This document shows, piece by piece, positions 55,070 through 64,000 of a DNA stretch of 64,000 nucleotides (its first letter is position 1; the number at the start of each line of letters is the position of its first letter). The stretch spans positions 1,054,001 to 1,118,000 of the forward strand of contig OY725492.1 in the NCBI GenBank assembly GCA_963281255.1, in the 5' to 3' direction. Source of the stretch: Aphrocallistes beatrix. Lineage: Eukaryota; Porifera; Hexactinellida; Sceptrulophora; Aphrocallistidae. The position numbers and the translations under genes were made by a program. Below the pieces are notes generated by a model. The model ran no database searches, was not told where the DNA came from, and saw nothing but the letters and a program-made list of their open reading frames with translations.

Positions 55070-56340
55070 GCACAGCTAATAAGAACGGATTTAAATTTGT
55101 AACTGTTAATATACATATACTGCTTAATTATATTACGCTATAATTATTGAGCAAGATTAATATGGATATTCATATATACAAGTATATTTAAGAATAAAAC
55201 ATTCAACGGATAAATGTCCATTATATATCTTGACACCTTTTAATGAACTTATGTATGTAGTCAATTGACGATGACTTAACGAAAAATGAAAAATGTTGAA
55301 TTTGCGTAATTATTTCCTCAAAAATTTTGGAATTTTTTACACATCAAAAAGGTTTAAATGTGGCAGAACTTGGAAGCGAGAGGAGATATAAATTAAGTTA
55401 CTTTATACGAAAGTTCATCATTCATCATAGCACTTTTCTTGATCAGGTGATAATGACTCATCAATGATTTCATAATGTACAAAAAATATCATTAAGATAC
55501 CCAAATTTGTCTCCACCTTTATCGAGCAGTAGCCATTCAAACATTCCACAAATGCACCTTGATAAAGTTGGAGGCAAACAGAGATGCATTTATGTTATTT
55601 TTTCCTTCATAACGTTTTTTCAAGAATATCATAAGTGTGAGAAAACGAAATTTTTACAGAAGGGGTAAATGCTTATCGGCAAATGAACTTATTATACGAT
55701 TTTCAATGCGATACCAAATATTAAAAAGAGACACCTTCGAAAGTCTGACTACCCATAACTCGAAAATCCAGATTCTAAAAAATTTTTGAGCATTTAAAGT
55801 GCATAAGAAAATTCAAACAACTTCTGCAGTTGCAGATTTTTGTTATGTCATACCATTTTTTTGTCAATTTTTATTTTAAAATCAAATCTTTTATTCCACA
55901 CAATGCAATAACTCGTAAATAATTCTATATTGTACAAATAATATAATAAAGATGCATAGTTTGTTATCATCTTTATCAAGCAGTCGCCTCCCAAAGATCC
56001 CACAAAAGCGCCCGATACCAAGTGAGTATAGTCTGACTCAGTTATTGTTTAAATAAGTCCCACTGTGCCAGACTATACTCGGTATCCGGCACCTTTGTGA
56101 AATATCTGGGTGGCGACTGCTTGATAAAGATGGAGGAAAAGTAGAGTATATCTTTATTATTTTACGAGCACACACAGATAGAAACGGATTTAAAATTGCA
56201 ACTGTAAAATTACATCTGAATAATATTACATTATAATTAATGAACAACACTAATATTAATAACTTGATAATGAAAAGTGATAAAAGAAAATTTTCTACGA
56301 ATAAATAGTTAATATACTTGTTGAACCTCTTTATTGATAT
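55070..56340. repeat. Intron with internal duplications and a 60-bp-arm hairpin
   Basis: AACGGATTTAAATTTGTAACTG at 55085 recurs, diverged, at about 56182. 55967-56135 folds on itself (CATCTTTATCAAGCAGTCGC against GCGACTGCTTGATAAAGATG). 55255-55470 resembles 57195-57420. No coding sequence. Confidence 0.6.
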
Positions 56341-56341
56341 A

Positions 56342-57175
56342 CACTGCCTGGCCATAAGTATTCGAATACCATATTGCTTTGCATCTTAAATAGACTAAAA
56401 TGGGTCTACCCATGGTGGTCAATTCATTCAAACCACGACAGTTCCTGAAGATCTAACATTAAATTCGAAATCTGCACACTCGAATTACTCGATTTAGAAG
56501 CTTTCCATATATTAATCCTTTCTAAAGGGCAATTCCTAACGACGGTGTCACCTTATACCTAAGTTGACTAATTCATTAAAAAATGGCAAATAATTATGAA
56601 TTATTCAAATAATTCATAATTCAAGCATGAATTAGTCAATCATAAGCTAAGTTGACTAATTCATGAATTAATGAATAATTTGAATAATTCATAATTCCTG
56701 AATTACGAATTATTCATAATTCAGGAAATATGATTTATTCGAATGATTCAGAATCCTCAATTAAGAATTATTCGAAAAATTCATTCATATAATTCATGAT
56801 ATTTTGTTGCAAAAACTTTCAATTTTGAATAATTCTTCTAAGGTTTGATGAATTATGTATTATTCGAATTATTCGAATTATTCATTAATTCATGAATTAG
56901 TCAACCTAGCCTTATACCACTTTCCAATTGCCATTACCATTATATAAATAAGAGCAAGTAGATCAAGATGGCACAAACGATATAAATTCACTTCGAGGCA
57001 TAATTGATCAATAGAAAACTTCTAAACAGTATAATTCTAGTTTAAACATAAAATTTGATATCATATTTTCAGTGATTGTCGTCGTTTGAATGAATTGTCC
57101 TCCATGAGTAGACCTATTTTAGTATTATTTATGATGTAAATCAATATGGTGTTCGATCACTTATGACCAGGTAGT
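56342..57175. mobile_element. Tc1-type MITE, 834 bp, carrying a nested hAT MITE
   Basis: Ends CACTGCCTGGCCATAAGTAT and, complemented, CACTACCTGGTCATAAGTGA, with TA on both sides and inverted similarity continuing through ACCATATTG. No transposase. Confidence 0.82.
56559..56909. mobile_element. hAT-like MITE, 351 bp, AATTCATGAATT palindromes
   Basis: Ends CTAAGTTGACTAATTCAT and ATGAATTAGTCAACCTAG. Perfect 8-bp duplication CCTTATAC (56551-56558 and 56910-56917). Interior almost wholly GAATTATTCATAATTC units. Nested in the Tc1-type MITE. Confidence 0.9.
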
Positions 57176-57634
57176 GTATGTGTATATTTTATGTAAAGTG
57201 AAGATGACGCATCGAAAAAATAAAATTGTGCTATAGTAATACATTTCTTCAAAAATTTCGGAATTTTCACACCTAGAGTATGTATTATAAAAATGACATA
57301 ACTTAAAATGAGTAGAAGAAAAGCTTAGGTTACTTAAGACAAAATATGTATTATTTAGTATAACAAAATATTTCGTTTTAAATATAGTTTTGATCAGTGA
57401 TGATGGCTCATGATGATGGGTCTTAAAATACCCAAGTTTACCAAAACAAATATTTTAAATTCTTTGTTAAGGTGAAGCTGTATAACATAATAATTAAATT
57501 AATTAAAAATTTTGAATACAATTACGTATAATTATCACCGATTAGCCATAACACTACTTTTATAATACTATATAGCTCAGGAGCATATTTTGGACATGTA
57601 ACAGAATTATATTCACATACATCTATCAATTTAG

Positions 57635-57934
57635 TTCCTTCAACTCCTCCACTTAACTTCATGGTATCCTCTTCAAGCAGCACTGCGATACAGGCAACAT
57701 GGAATGCTCCTGAATTGATAAATCAAAATGGAGTTTTAACAAGTTATCAAGTTAAATATTATGGATCGGTGTTGGATACAACTGAAAGAACTTTGGATAT
57801 AAATATTAACACATTGTCTGAAACTCTGACTGGACTTCTGCCAAATGTTAATTACTGTGTGATGATTCGGGTTGAAAACGGAGCAGGATTCAGTCAATTT
57901 AGTTCTGCGAATTGTGCACACACTCACGAAGCAA
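57635..57934 (+). CDS. Lectin/Ig/FN3 surface protein, exon 6: fibronectin type III domain 3
   Basis: A 300-nt phase 1-1 exon, almost the same as FN3-2 over its whole length (STPPLNFMVSSSSS, LINQNGVLTSYQVKYYGSVL, TGLLPNVNYCVMIRVENG). Acceptor CAATTTAG differs from exons 4-5, but the donor GCAA|GTAAGA is the same. Part of the upstream intron resembles the FN3-2 downstream intron. Confidence 0.9.
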
Positions 57935-58240
57935 GTAAGATTTATGTTTGATGAATATTCTCATAGTAACACATATTAAACCTAGAGGTGCGTTCCCAAT
58001 GGATATACATGTGAAAAATGTTTAAATTCTAAATCTGAAAGAAAATGATCGTATTGTTCTAACTATCAAAATCGTTACTAGGTGTTCTCATTATATATTT
58101 ATTTTAAATTAAACATCTAATGATTCAAATTCACCCACTTTTGTGTCAGAAAATTGTTGAGTGATATTTTAGTTTCTATCCTAATTTTGTAAATTGTTTA
58201 CTTTATGTAACTCTTGTAGACAAAAATAATTTATCAAATA

Positions 58241-58680
58241 CACTGCCTGAACAGTTATAATGCTGATTTATTTAGCGAGTCAAGGTATTTAATTGGTAAG
58301 AGATACACTTAATTTGACTTCAAATTCAAATTCTTCATATTCGAATTACCCACTTTATAAGCTTTTAACTTAATTACTCTCCTTCAAAATTAAGCATCTT
58401 CGGCATTTGCTACCCTATAGCACATATCACGAGTTATCACTATTGTAGATGATGGCATTAGTGGTACGAGGTGGCACAATCTGAGAATATTTAACCTTGT
58501 GGGAGATTAATCGAGTGGAAAGATCATAAAATGAGTAATTCGAATATGGAGAATTCGAATTTGAAGTTAAATTAAGTGTATCTCTTACCAAATAAATACA
58601 TTGACTCGCTAAATAAATCAGCATTATAACTATTTGTATGGGTAATTATGGGGTATACGAATACTTTTGTTCAGGCAGTG
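58241..58680. mobile_element. Tc1-type fold-back MITE, 440 bp
   Basis: CACTGCCTGAACA at both ends as inverted repeats, flanked by TA. Long inner arms include AGATACACTTAATTTGACTT and its complement. The left arm has a small internal deletion compared with the right. Confidence 0.85.
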
Positions 58681-58714
58681 TAGATTCAAAACTATGATAT
58701 TCAAATATCTACAC

Positions 58715-59316
58715 CAGAGTGGACCATGGGTCACTTACAGTGACCCATGACCCATCTGACCCATTGCATGTGTGACCCATGACCCAGTGACCCAGTGACC
58801 CAGTACGTGACCCAGTGACCCAGTGCGTGACTCAGTGACCCAGTATGTGACCCAGTGGCCCAGTATGTGATCCAGTGACCCAGCACGTGATCCAGTGACC
58901 CAGTATGTGACCCAGTGACCCAGTACGTGACCCAGTGTAATACTCAATCACATAAATTTGTTGTGGTTACCTACAAACACTTTAATTATAAAGAAGTTTT
59001 CGAATTTTTGTTTGCGACTATACAATAGTATAGTCGCCAACTATAAAAATGAGCGGCTATATATTATATATTATATATATAGGTCACTGGGTCAAGGGGT
59101 TGTGACCCATGACCCATCGACTTATGTAGCCCATGTGACCCATGACCCTGTAATCCAGTGACCCAGTGACCCAGTGACTGGGTCACTGGGTCACTGGGTC
59201 ACCTGGGTCACTGGGTCAAGAGGTCGTGACCCATGACCCAACTGACACACCGATTTATGTGACCCAAGTGACCCATGACCCATGACCCATGACCCAGTGA
59301 CCCATGGTCCACTCTG
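58715..59316. mobile_element. hAT-type MITE, 602 bp, filled with GTGACCCA minisatellite
   Basis: Inverted ends CAGAGTGGACCATGGGTCAC and GTGACCCATGGTCCACTCTG. Perfect 8-bp duplication ATCTACAC (58707-58714 and 59317-59324). Most of the interior is GTGACCCAGTGACCCA units, in one orientation on the left and both on the right. Confidence 0.93.
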
Positions 59317-59514
59317 ATCTACACAGTGATCGAAACTGGCTTCCAACTATTAACCTGTTGTTAACAAGGGCTAGATTCCAAATATCGTATTTTCGATCTT
59401 ATATTTATGATTTTTTTTTGTTTATAATAAATTCATAAAGCAAGCATATTTGAAATTAGATTAATGATAGTAACTAATATTTAGCACCCATAGGAACTTC
59501 TGAGTTAGTTGATA

Positions 59515-59953
59515 ATTCCAGGCTCCCGCAAGGCGACTCTGCGAATGCAAAGTGTTCGCTAGGTATGCTACGCATGTACCCTACGCTTGTACACATTGAA
59601 TTCAATTTGTTCATATACTTGAGATTTATAAATGACAGAAGAACCAGGTGATGATTGATTGGTTAACTCGAGCCAATCATTTTTTTCTCAGCCTCGAATA
59701 AAACTGTAAGTATGCATTGAAGTGTCTCTTATTTAAACCTCCTAGGAATGGATTATATCCTATGCTAAAATACTCGATGGTGTTTGTTTAAATTTAAAAG
59801 GTGATATTTTTTCGAACAATTGTCAAAATTGTATCATAAATATAATTTTCCTATAAATATTAATGATAGAAAAGATGATCCCGGAAAGCGACTTAGGGAG
59901 ATTCAAAGTGTCCACATGCCGCGCAGTGCAATCAAGTGAAGCTTGCTTGTATG
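59515..59953 (-). repeat. Two decayed R1 head remnants
   Basis: 59520-59590 and 59880-59953 keep GCGAATGCAAAGTGTTCGC-like and GCCGCGCAGTGCAATCAAGT sequence in reverse orientation. The second ends AAGCTTGCTTGTATG, about 30 bp before the FN3-4 acceptor. Confidence 0.6.
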
Positions 59954-59983
59954 TTATATTTACCTACTTACATCTATTTTTAG

Positions 59984-60283
59984 TTCCTTCAACTCCTCCA
60001 GTTAACTTCACAGTATATTCTTTAAACAGCACTGCGATACAGGCAGAATGGAATACTCCTGAATTGAGAAACCAAAATGGCGTTTTAACTAGTTACCAAG
60101 TTAGATATAATGGATCAGAGTTCGATACAGCTGAAAGAGTTCTGAATCTAAGCATTGACAGAATCTCTGTTAATCTCACAGGACTTCTACCAGATATTAA
60201 TTACTGTGTAATGATTCGGGTTAAAAACGGGGCAGGATTCAGTAAATTTAGTTTTTCAAGTTGTACAAGAACTTACGAAGCAA
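59984..60283 (+). CDS. Lectin/Ig/FN3 surface protein, exon 7: fibronectin type III domain 4
   Basis: A 300-nt phase 1-1 exon, more diverged than FN3-1 to FN3-3 but clearly of the same origin: PSTPPVNFTVYSLNST, IQAEWNTPELRNQNGVLTSY, LTGLLPDINYCVMIRVKNGA. Acceptor TTTTTAG, donor GCAA|GTAAGA. Greater divergence suggests it is the older member, with FN3-1 to -3 arising from later copying or conversion. Confidence 0.9.
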
Positions 60284-60370
60284 GTAAGATTTGTTGCATA
60301 CTGGAATGTATTCACACATACATATAGTTATACTACATACCGTATGTATGTTTCAATTAATCTATTTTAG

Positions 60371-60690
60371 ATCCCGGTAAAGTAACCAACTGTTCTGTAA
60401 TACAGTTTCAACTGAGTCCGGGTACCTGTAAGCTTAACATTACGTTCTCATTGGAGACTCCACAAGCTGGAACAGAGATGTGTGAGTATAACTTACTATT
60501 CAATGGAACAGTCATACACACGATAGACAGTACACCAACGCGCACTAACTTCTCCTACTCCAACTCGCTCTCACCAAAAGAGAACTTCACTTTCTCTCTC
60601 TCACCTAGTGAAGGCTGTCTTAATCAATCTTTATACGTTTGTTATCAAGATATTTTACCATGTAGGTTAAGCTCATCTAGCACTAACTAG
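60371..60690 (+). CDS. Lectin/Ig/FN3 surface protein, last visible exon
   Basis: Follows TCTATTTTAG in phase 1. It reads PGKVTNCSVIQFQLSPGTCK, LNITFSLETPQAGTEMCEYN and SEGCLNQSLYVCYQD, then a TAG stop after SSSSTN. This looks like a beta-sandwich with four or more Cys and several N-glycan sites; I do not recognise the family. No transmembrane segment is encoded. The protein would be secreted if the stop is used. A weaker alternative donor (CAT|GTAGGT at about 60661, phase 1) could join further exons outside the window. Confidence 0.7.
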
Positions 60691-60699
60691 TTGCAATTA

Positions 60700-60869
60700 C
60701 AGTCAGAGTCGCTTATTATGAACATTCGTTTATTATGAACTAACCTCCTGGTCCCAATTTCATTTTTTAGATAGGATTTGTATTGAATCAAGTTAGCTTA
60801 ATATGAAGTATCTCTATTATGAACAGATTTTTTGGTCCCCTGGTGGTTCACAATAAGCGACTCTGACTG
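60700..60869. mobile_element. pogo-type MITE in the 3' UTR
   Basis: CAGTCAGAGTCGCTTATTAT and ATAAGCGACTCTGACTG, with TA on both sides. It begins 10 bp after the stop codon of the lectin/Ig/FN3 gene. Confidence 0.88.
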
Positions 60870-61163
60870 TATGTATATAATTGTACTGACTTAGCCTACC
60901 CGTAGAACACGTGGATCTTTCGTGGAGGCTAGGTACGTAGAACTGGAGCTTAGAATCACAGCTCTTTGAAGTTACAAAGACTTTAATCGAACTAATTTTA
61001 GTTTACAAGCGTATTTTGTAAGTAACTCAAACAAATCTATGCCTCTGAGAAAAAGTCGGCAAATCGTTATGGAATTATGAATTTATTGTCACCTTTTTGC
61101 AGTCAGAAATTCTAGCTTCCCTCAGCATATTGTCGAGATTATAATCATTGGTATTTATTAACC

Positions 61164-61642
61164 ACAAGCGCGAATCGCTTGCTTGCGCTGCGCGTCTGGC
61201 AGAAACTTTGTGTCCGCCAGAGACATCTCCTGGACGTCAAGCCCATATTGATTAATTACATAAGGTAGAAAACATCTCTAAAAATGTCTGCCCCTTATAA
61301 TCGATATCACTTGAAAAATCACAAAAATTGTCAAATTTTCAATTTTTAGTGCATAATGATGACGTCATAACAGAGTGATGAGCATCATTTTTATGATAAT
61401 TGTATCATACGTATATGAAAAATATTAGATACACAGTCTATTAAAATTTCAACCTTCTATCACTTAAAATGGTTGAGTTATAGTTGAAAAACTGAAATTT
61501 ATAATTCTAAAAAAGTGACAATGACGTCATAGTTCCATGATAATTTTTGTCTGAGGTCAGAATTTAGTAGAGCCATAGCCAAAAGACTCCCACATGCCAA
61601 AAATCAGTTTCCTGTGTTTGGCAGTTTCTTCAATTCGTTACA
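61164..61642 (+). repeat. R1 repeat
   Basis: ACAAGCGCGAATCGCTTGCT to TCAATTCGTTACA, followed by a long TA run. The older look (more substitutions than the other copies) extends through the hairpins. Confidence 0.88.
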
Positions 61643-61643
61643 C

Positions 61644-61681
<38 letters not shown>

Positions 61682-61936
61682 TAGATCAGTGCTTCTCAAC
61701 CTTTTTCGTAGCACGGAACCCTTTCAAAATTGTAAAGGTTTTGAGGAACCCTTCATATTTTTGAAAAACTATTGATGAAATTGCACTAACATATAAAACC
61801 AAATAATACAAAATCAAAAAGGCTGAATTGCATCTAAGATTCTTAAAATCTAAAGACATGTAAACTGTTTCAGCTGATTAAAAAAATGACAAAAATTCAT
61901 CGCCAGAAAATTCGTCGCTATCGTATTTAATGCCTA

Positions 61937-62876
61937 CAGGGTGGTCCACAGATAATCTACTGATTTTAAAATGTTAAATTTCAGGAACTTCATCTCTGAT
62001 CTTTAGGAATGACCACTCGTTTTATTGCCCAAACTTGTACATTTTGATATTTACTACGGGCATTCAATAAGTTCTCGTTATCATAGTATACTTTCCCCAA
62101 AACAAGTAATATAATTAATATCAATGCTGCAATTTCTCGAACTACTCTTCTTGATGCTGTATAACTAGTATTAGCCTCTTAATCCAATCCAAAAAACTTT
62201 TTTGAAGTCTTCACGTGGTAGTATACCTTTCATATACTGAAAAATCGCCGATCCGAGGTGAGGCCGACTTTCGAATTCCCTCCCTGAAAGGTGTTTCTTC
62301 AGCTTAGGGAAGAGCCAAAAGTCGCATGGAGCGAGGTCTGGTGATTGGGGAGGATGATCTAACTCTACAACTCTCAGACTTTCCAACTTTTCCCTTACCA
62401 GCTTGGTCTAGTGGGATCGGGCATTATCATGCAATAATCTCAATCCTCGAGTTCCAGTCCTTGGCCGTCGATTATGGTAGAATTTCTCAACCTCAGATAA
62501 GCACTCACTCATGTAAAATGATCCAGTAATAGTGGTATTCTTGGGGACACAAATCTGGCACACTGGACCATAAGAATCAAAAAATATGCAGTACATAACC
62601 TTGGGGTTCCGGAAGTCATGTCGGGGGATCATTGGTGGGTCCTGGCCTTTAGCTACCCATACTTTGCTAGCTTCACTGCCTTAACCTTTCATAGTACCAT
62701 TTCACAATGGTGACTTTCATTTCAGTCTCTAAAGGCAATGACATAATCTAACGGGATTTTTGCTAGTAAATATCAAAATGCATAAGTTTGGGCAATAAAA
62801 CGAGTGATAATTCCTAAAAATCTGAGATGAAGTTCCTGAAATATGACATTTTAAAATCAGTAGAGTAGATCCAGTG
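61937..62876 (-). mobile_element. mariner-type transposon, internally deleted, nested in the hAT element
   Basis: Inverted repeats of about 120 bp (shared CTACTGATTTTAAAATGT, TTTCAGGAACTTCATCTC, CGTTTTATTGCCCAAACTT), with TA at both sides. The minus-strand transposase is split in two frames: 62632-62408 (IFFDSYGPVCQICVPKNTTI, GLRLLHDNARSH) and 62386-62171 (DHPPQSPDLAPCDFWLFPKL). The last two catalytic Asp are present. A frameshift lies near 62400, and the N-terminal DNA-binding half is absent. Inactive. Confidence 0.88.
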
Positions 62877-63321
62877 TATTTTTATTTTCGAATGATTTCG
62901 AGTTTTTGACATCTGGTTTCGAGTTCCATTCCTCCTTTCAAATGCATTCGGCCTTTGGCCCCCATCATATTCCCACACCTAAAAGCACCAACTTCTTACA
63001 CATTGTACATACAACTTAGGTTCCCGTGAAGAATCTCCCTGCGACCGTTAACGGATTAAAATTATGTTCCGCAGTGATATTTTGACATACTGGTAACAAA
63101 TATCTAAACATCATAGATGTAATCCCTCAAGGGGAGTCCGACAATTCGCAAAACAACAACTCGAAACACCGATAATTAGCAATATATTTCAGCTTTGAAG
63201 AGGGAGCAAACAGATTACAATCAATACATTGAATCACTAAGTGATGTTTTGGTCGCTATGTGCTAATAATTTTAAATACAAATGTAAGTATGAAAACAAT
63301 TAGTATACACGTATCCAACTA

Positions 63322-63545
63322 CCGTAAACTGGGGCAACTTTGGCCCACTATAGCAATTTTAATAAATTACACTCAAACTAATGAATCAATGTAATCACAT
63401 TGCTAATATGTTGAATTAAACATATCCAAGAGTATTTAAACCGCAATATTTTAAGTTTGAGTATATTTTATTAAAATCACCTTGTAGGACAAATTGTAGG
63501 ACAAAGTCACCTCTTAGGGCCAAAGTCACCCCCAGTTTACGGTAA
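63322..63545. mobile_element. Short MITE with CCGTAAACTGGGG ends
   Basis: TACCGTAAACTGGGGCAACT on the left and CACCCCCAGTTTACGGTA on the right, with TA at both edges and subterminal TTTGGCCC and GGGCCAAAG. A Tc1/mariner-like MITE nested in the hAT element. Confidence 0.85.
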
Positions 63546-63714
63546 TGCAAATGGACAAGTTTTGAACTAGCTTATGTTTAGTTCAAAGTGCTATAATTTT
63601 CTGTCAGAATAGGTATCGACAACCTAAGTCACGGAACCCCTATGGAACCCCCGAGTTTCAGGGAACCCTTAAATCACTTTGGCGGAACCCCGGTTGAGAA
63701 GCACTGCGTTAGAT

Positions 63715-64000
63715 TACCTGGGGTCATTTCTATTTGTAGCAAAGACCCCACACTTCTAAGGCTTCCCCACCCAAAATGATTTCTATGTCCATTAAAGGAT
63801 ATATATATATAAACACATTAATCAAGCTTTAATAGAAAGAATTACCGTACTAACTTTAAGCAATTGAAGCATGTGTTCCGGTCGAAAAGAGAATATGAAC
63901 TCAATTATGAAATTCTAGTTTACTGTAAACTAATTTGGTTGATAAACTAGAGAGACTGTTGTCTGCTACCATAGAATTCATTGCTATTTCGGAACTCAGC
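63715..64000. other. No recognised feature
   Basis: A TA run and a diverged ATTAATCAAGCTTTAAT motif (63818), otherwise plain AT-rich sequence to the window end. Confidence 0.5.

Larger units (their letters stand above)
61687..63706. mobile_element. hAT-type element, 2.0 kb, non-autonomous
   Basis: Perfect 15-bp inverted ends CAGTGCTTCTCAACC and GGTTGAGAAGCACTG. Perfect 8-bp duplication CGTTAGAT (61679-61686 and 63707-63714). Subterminal CACGGAACCC and GGCGGAACCCC motifs. It contains a mariner copy and a second MITE but no hAT transposase. Confidence 0.93.

Noticed and set aside
58735-58947. 70-codon minus frame with repeated GHVLGHWVT
   Set aside because: It is a translation of the GTGACCCA minisatellite inside a hAT-type MITE.
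59863-59983. Coding extension upstream of the FN3-4 exon
   Set aside because: This portion is a decayed R1 head, and a good acceptor precedes the FN3 homology exactly as in the sister exons.

Overview
The window is AT-rich, intron-rich animal DNA crowded with transposons. Domain content points to an early-branching marine metazoan, and a sponge is my best guess: an adhesion GPCR with a hormone-receptor domain, a lectin-Ig-fibronectin surface protein built from symmetrical phase-1 exons, NHL and THAP relics, and many non-autonomous DNA transposons. The species is not provable from the sequence alone. There is no bacterial-style operon or CRISPR array.

Two host genes stand out, both on the + strand. 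(1) The 3' part of an adhesion GPCR: exons at 2030-2318, 2927-3324 and 25769-27742. Their splice phases match, and the last intron is 22.4 kb and packed with mobile DNA. (2) A secreted or cell-surface protein in eight exons from 45117 to 60690: signal peptide, C-type lectin, Ig-like, four near-identical 300-nt FN3 exons, and a Cys-containing last exon. Its introns grew by segmental duplication and by repeat insertion.

Inside the large GPCR intron lies a separate multi-exon gene (9143-13531). It has a retroviral-type integrase (H2C2 zinc finger, DD35E core, GPY motif) fused to an OTU cysteine protease. This is the architecture of Ginger1 cut-and-paste DNA transposases. It is the most interesting coding locus here, either a young transposon or a host-captured gene.

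Layout: 0-1.6 kb, Ty3/gypsy integrase fossil, a PIN-like relic and a hAT/ZMYM-type fragment; 2-3.3 kb, GPCR exons; 3.4-25.7 kb, GPCR intron with R1 repeats, a DD34D mariner, the Ginger1 gene, hAT and mariner MITEs, a THAP relic, an unrecognised GC-richer coding relic and a LINE fragment; 25.8-27.7 kb, GPCR GAIN/7TM exon; 28-45 kb, mostly repeats with a decayed NHL-repeat gene (minus strand, about 32.3-33.6 kb); 45-60.7 kb, lectin/Ig/FN3 gene; 60.7-64 kb, R1 copy and a hAT element carrying a nested mariner and a MITE.

Three repeat families recur and I name them here. R1: about 480 bp, begins ACAAGCGCGC, ends near ATTCGTTACA, GC-rich hairpins at one end, two CRE-like palindromes per copy, about 17 copies. 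R2: long fold-back elements ending ATAGCCTACTCT with 9-bp target duplications, Mutator-like. R3: short elements with CATTxGTTCGAA termini and 8-bp target duplications. In addition, at least eight hAT-type MITEs have 8-bp target duplications I could read base by base, and several pogo- or Tc1-type MITEs are flanked by TA. Coordinates of repeats without clear target duplications are approximate to a few bases.
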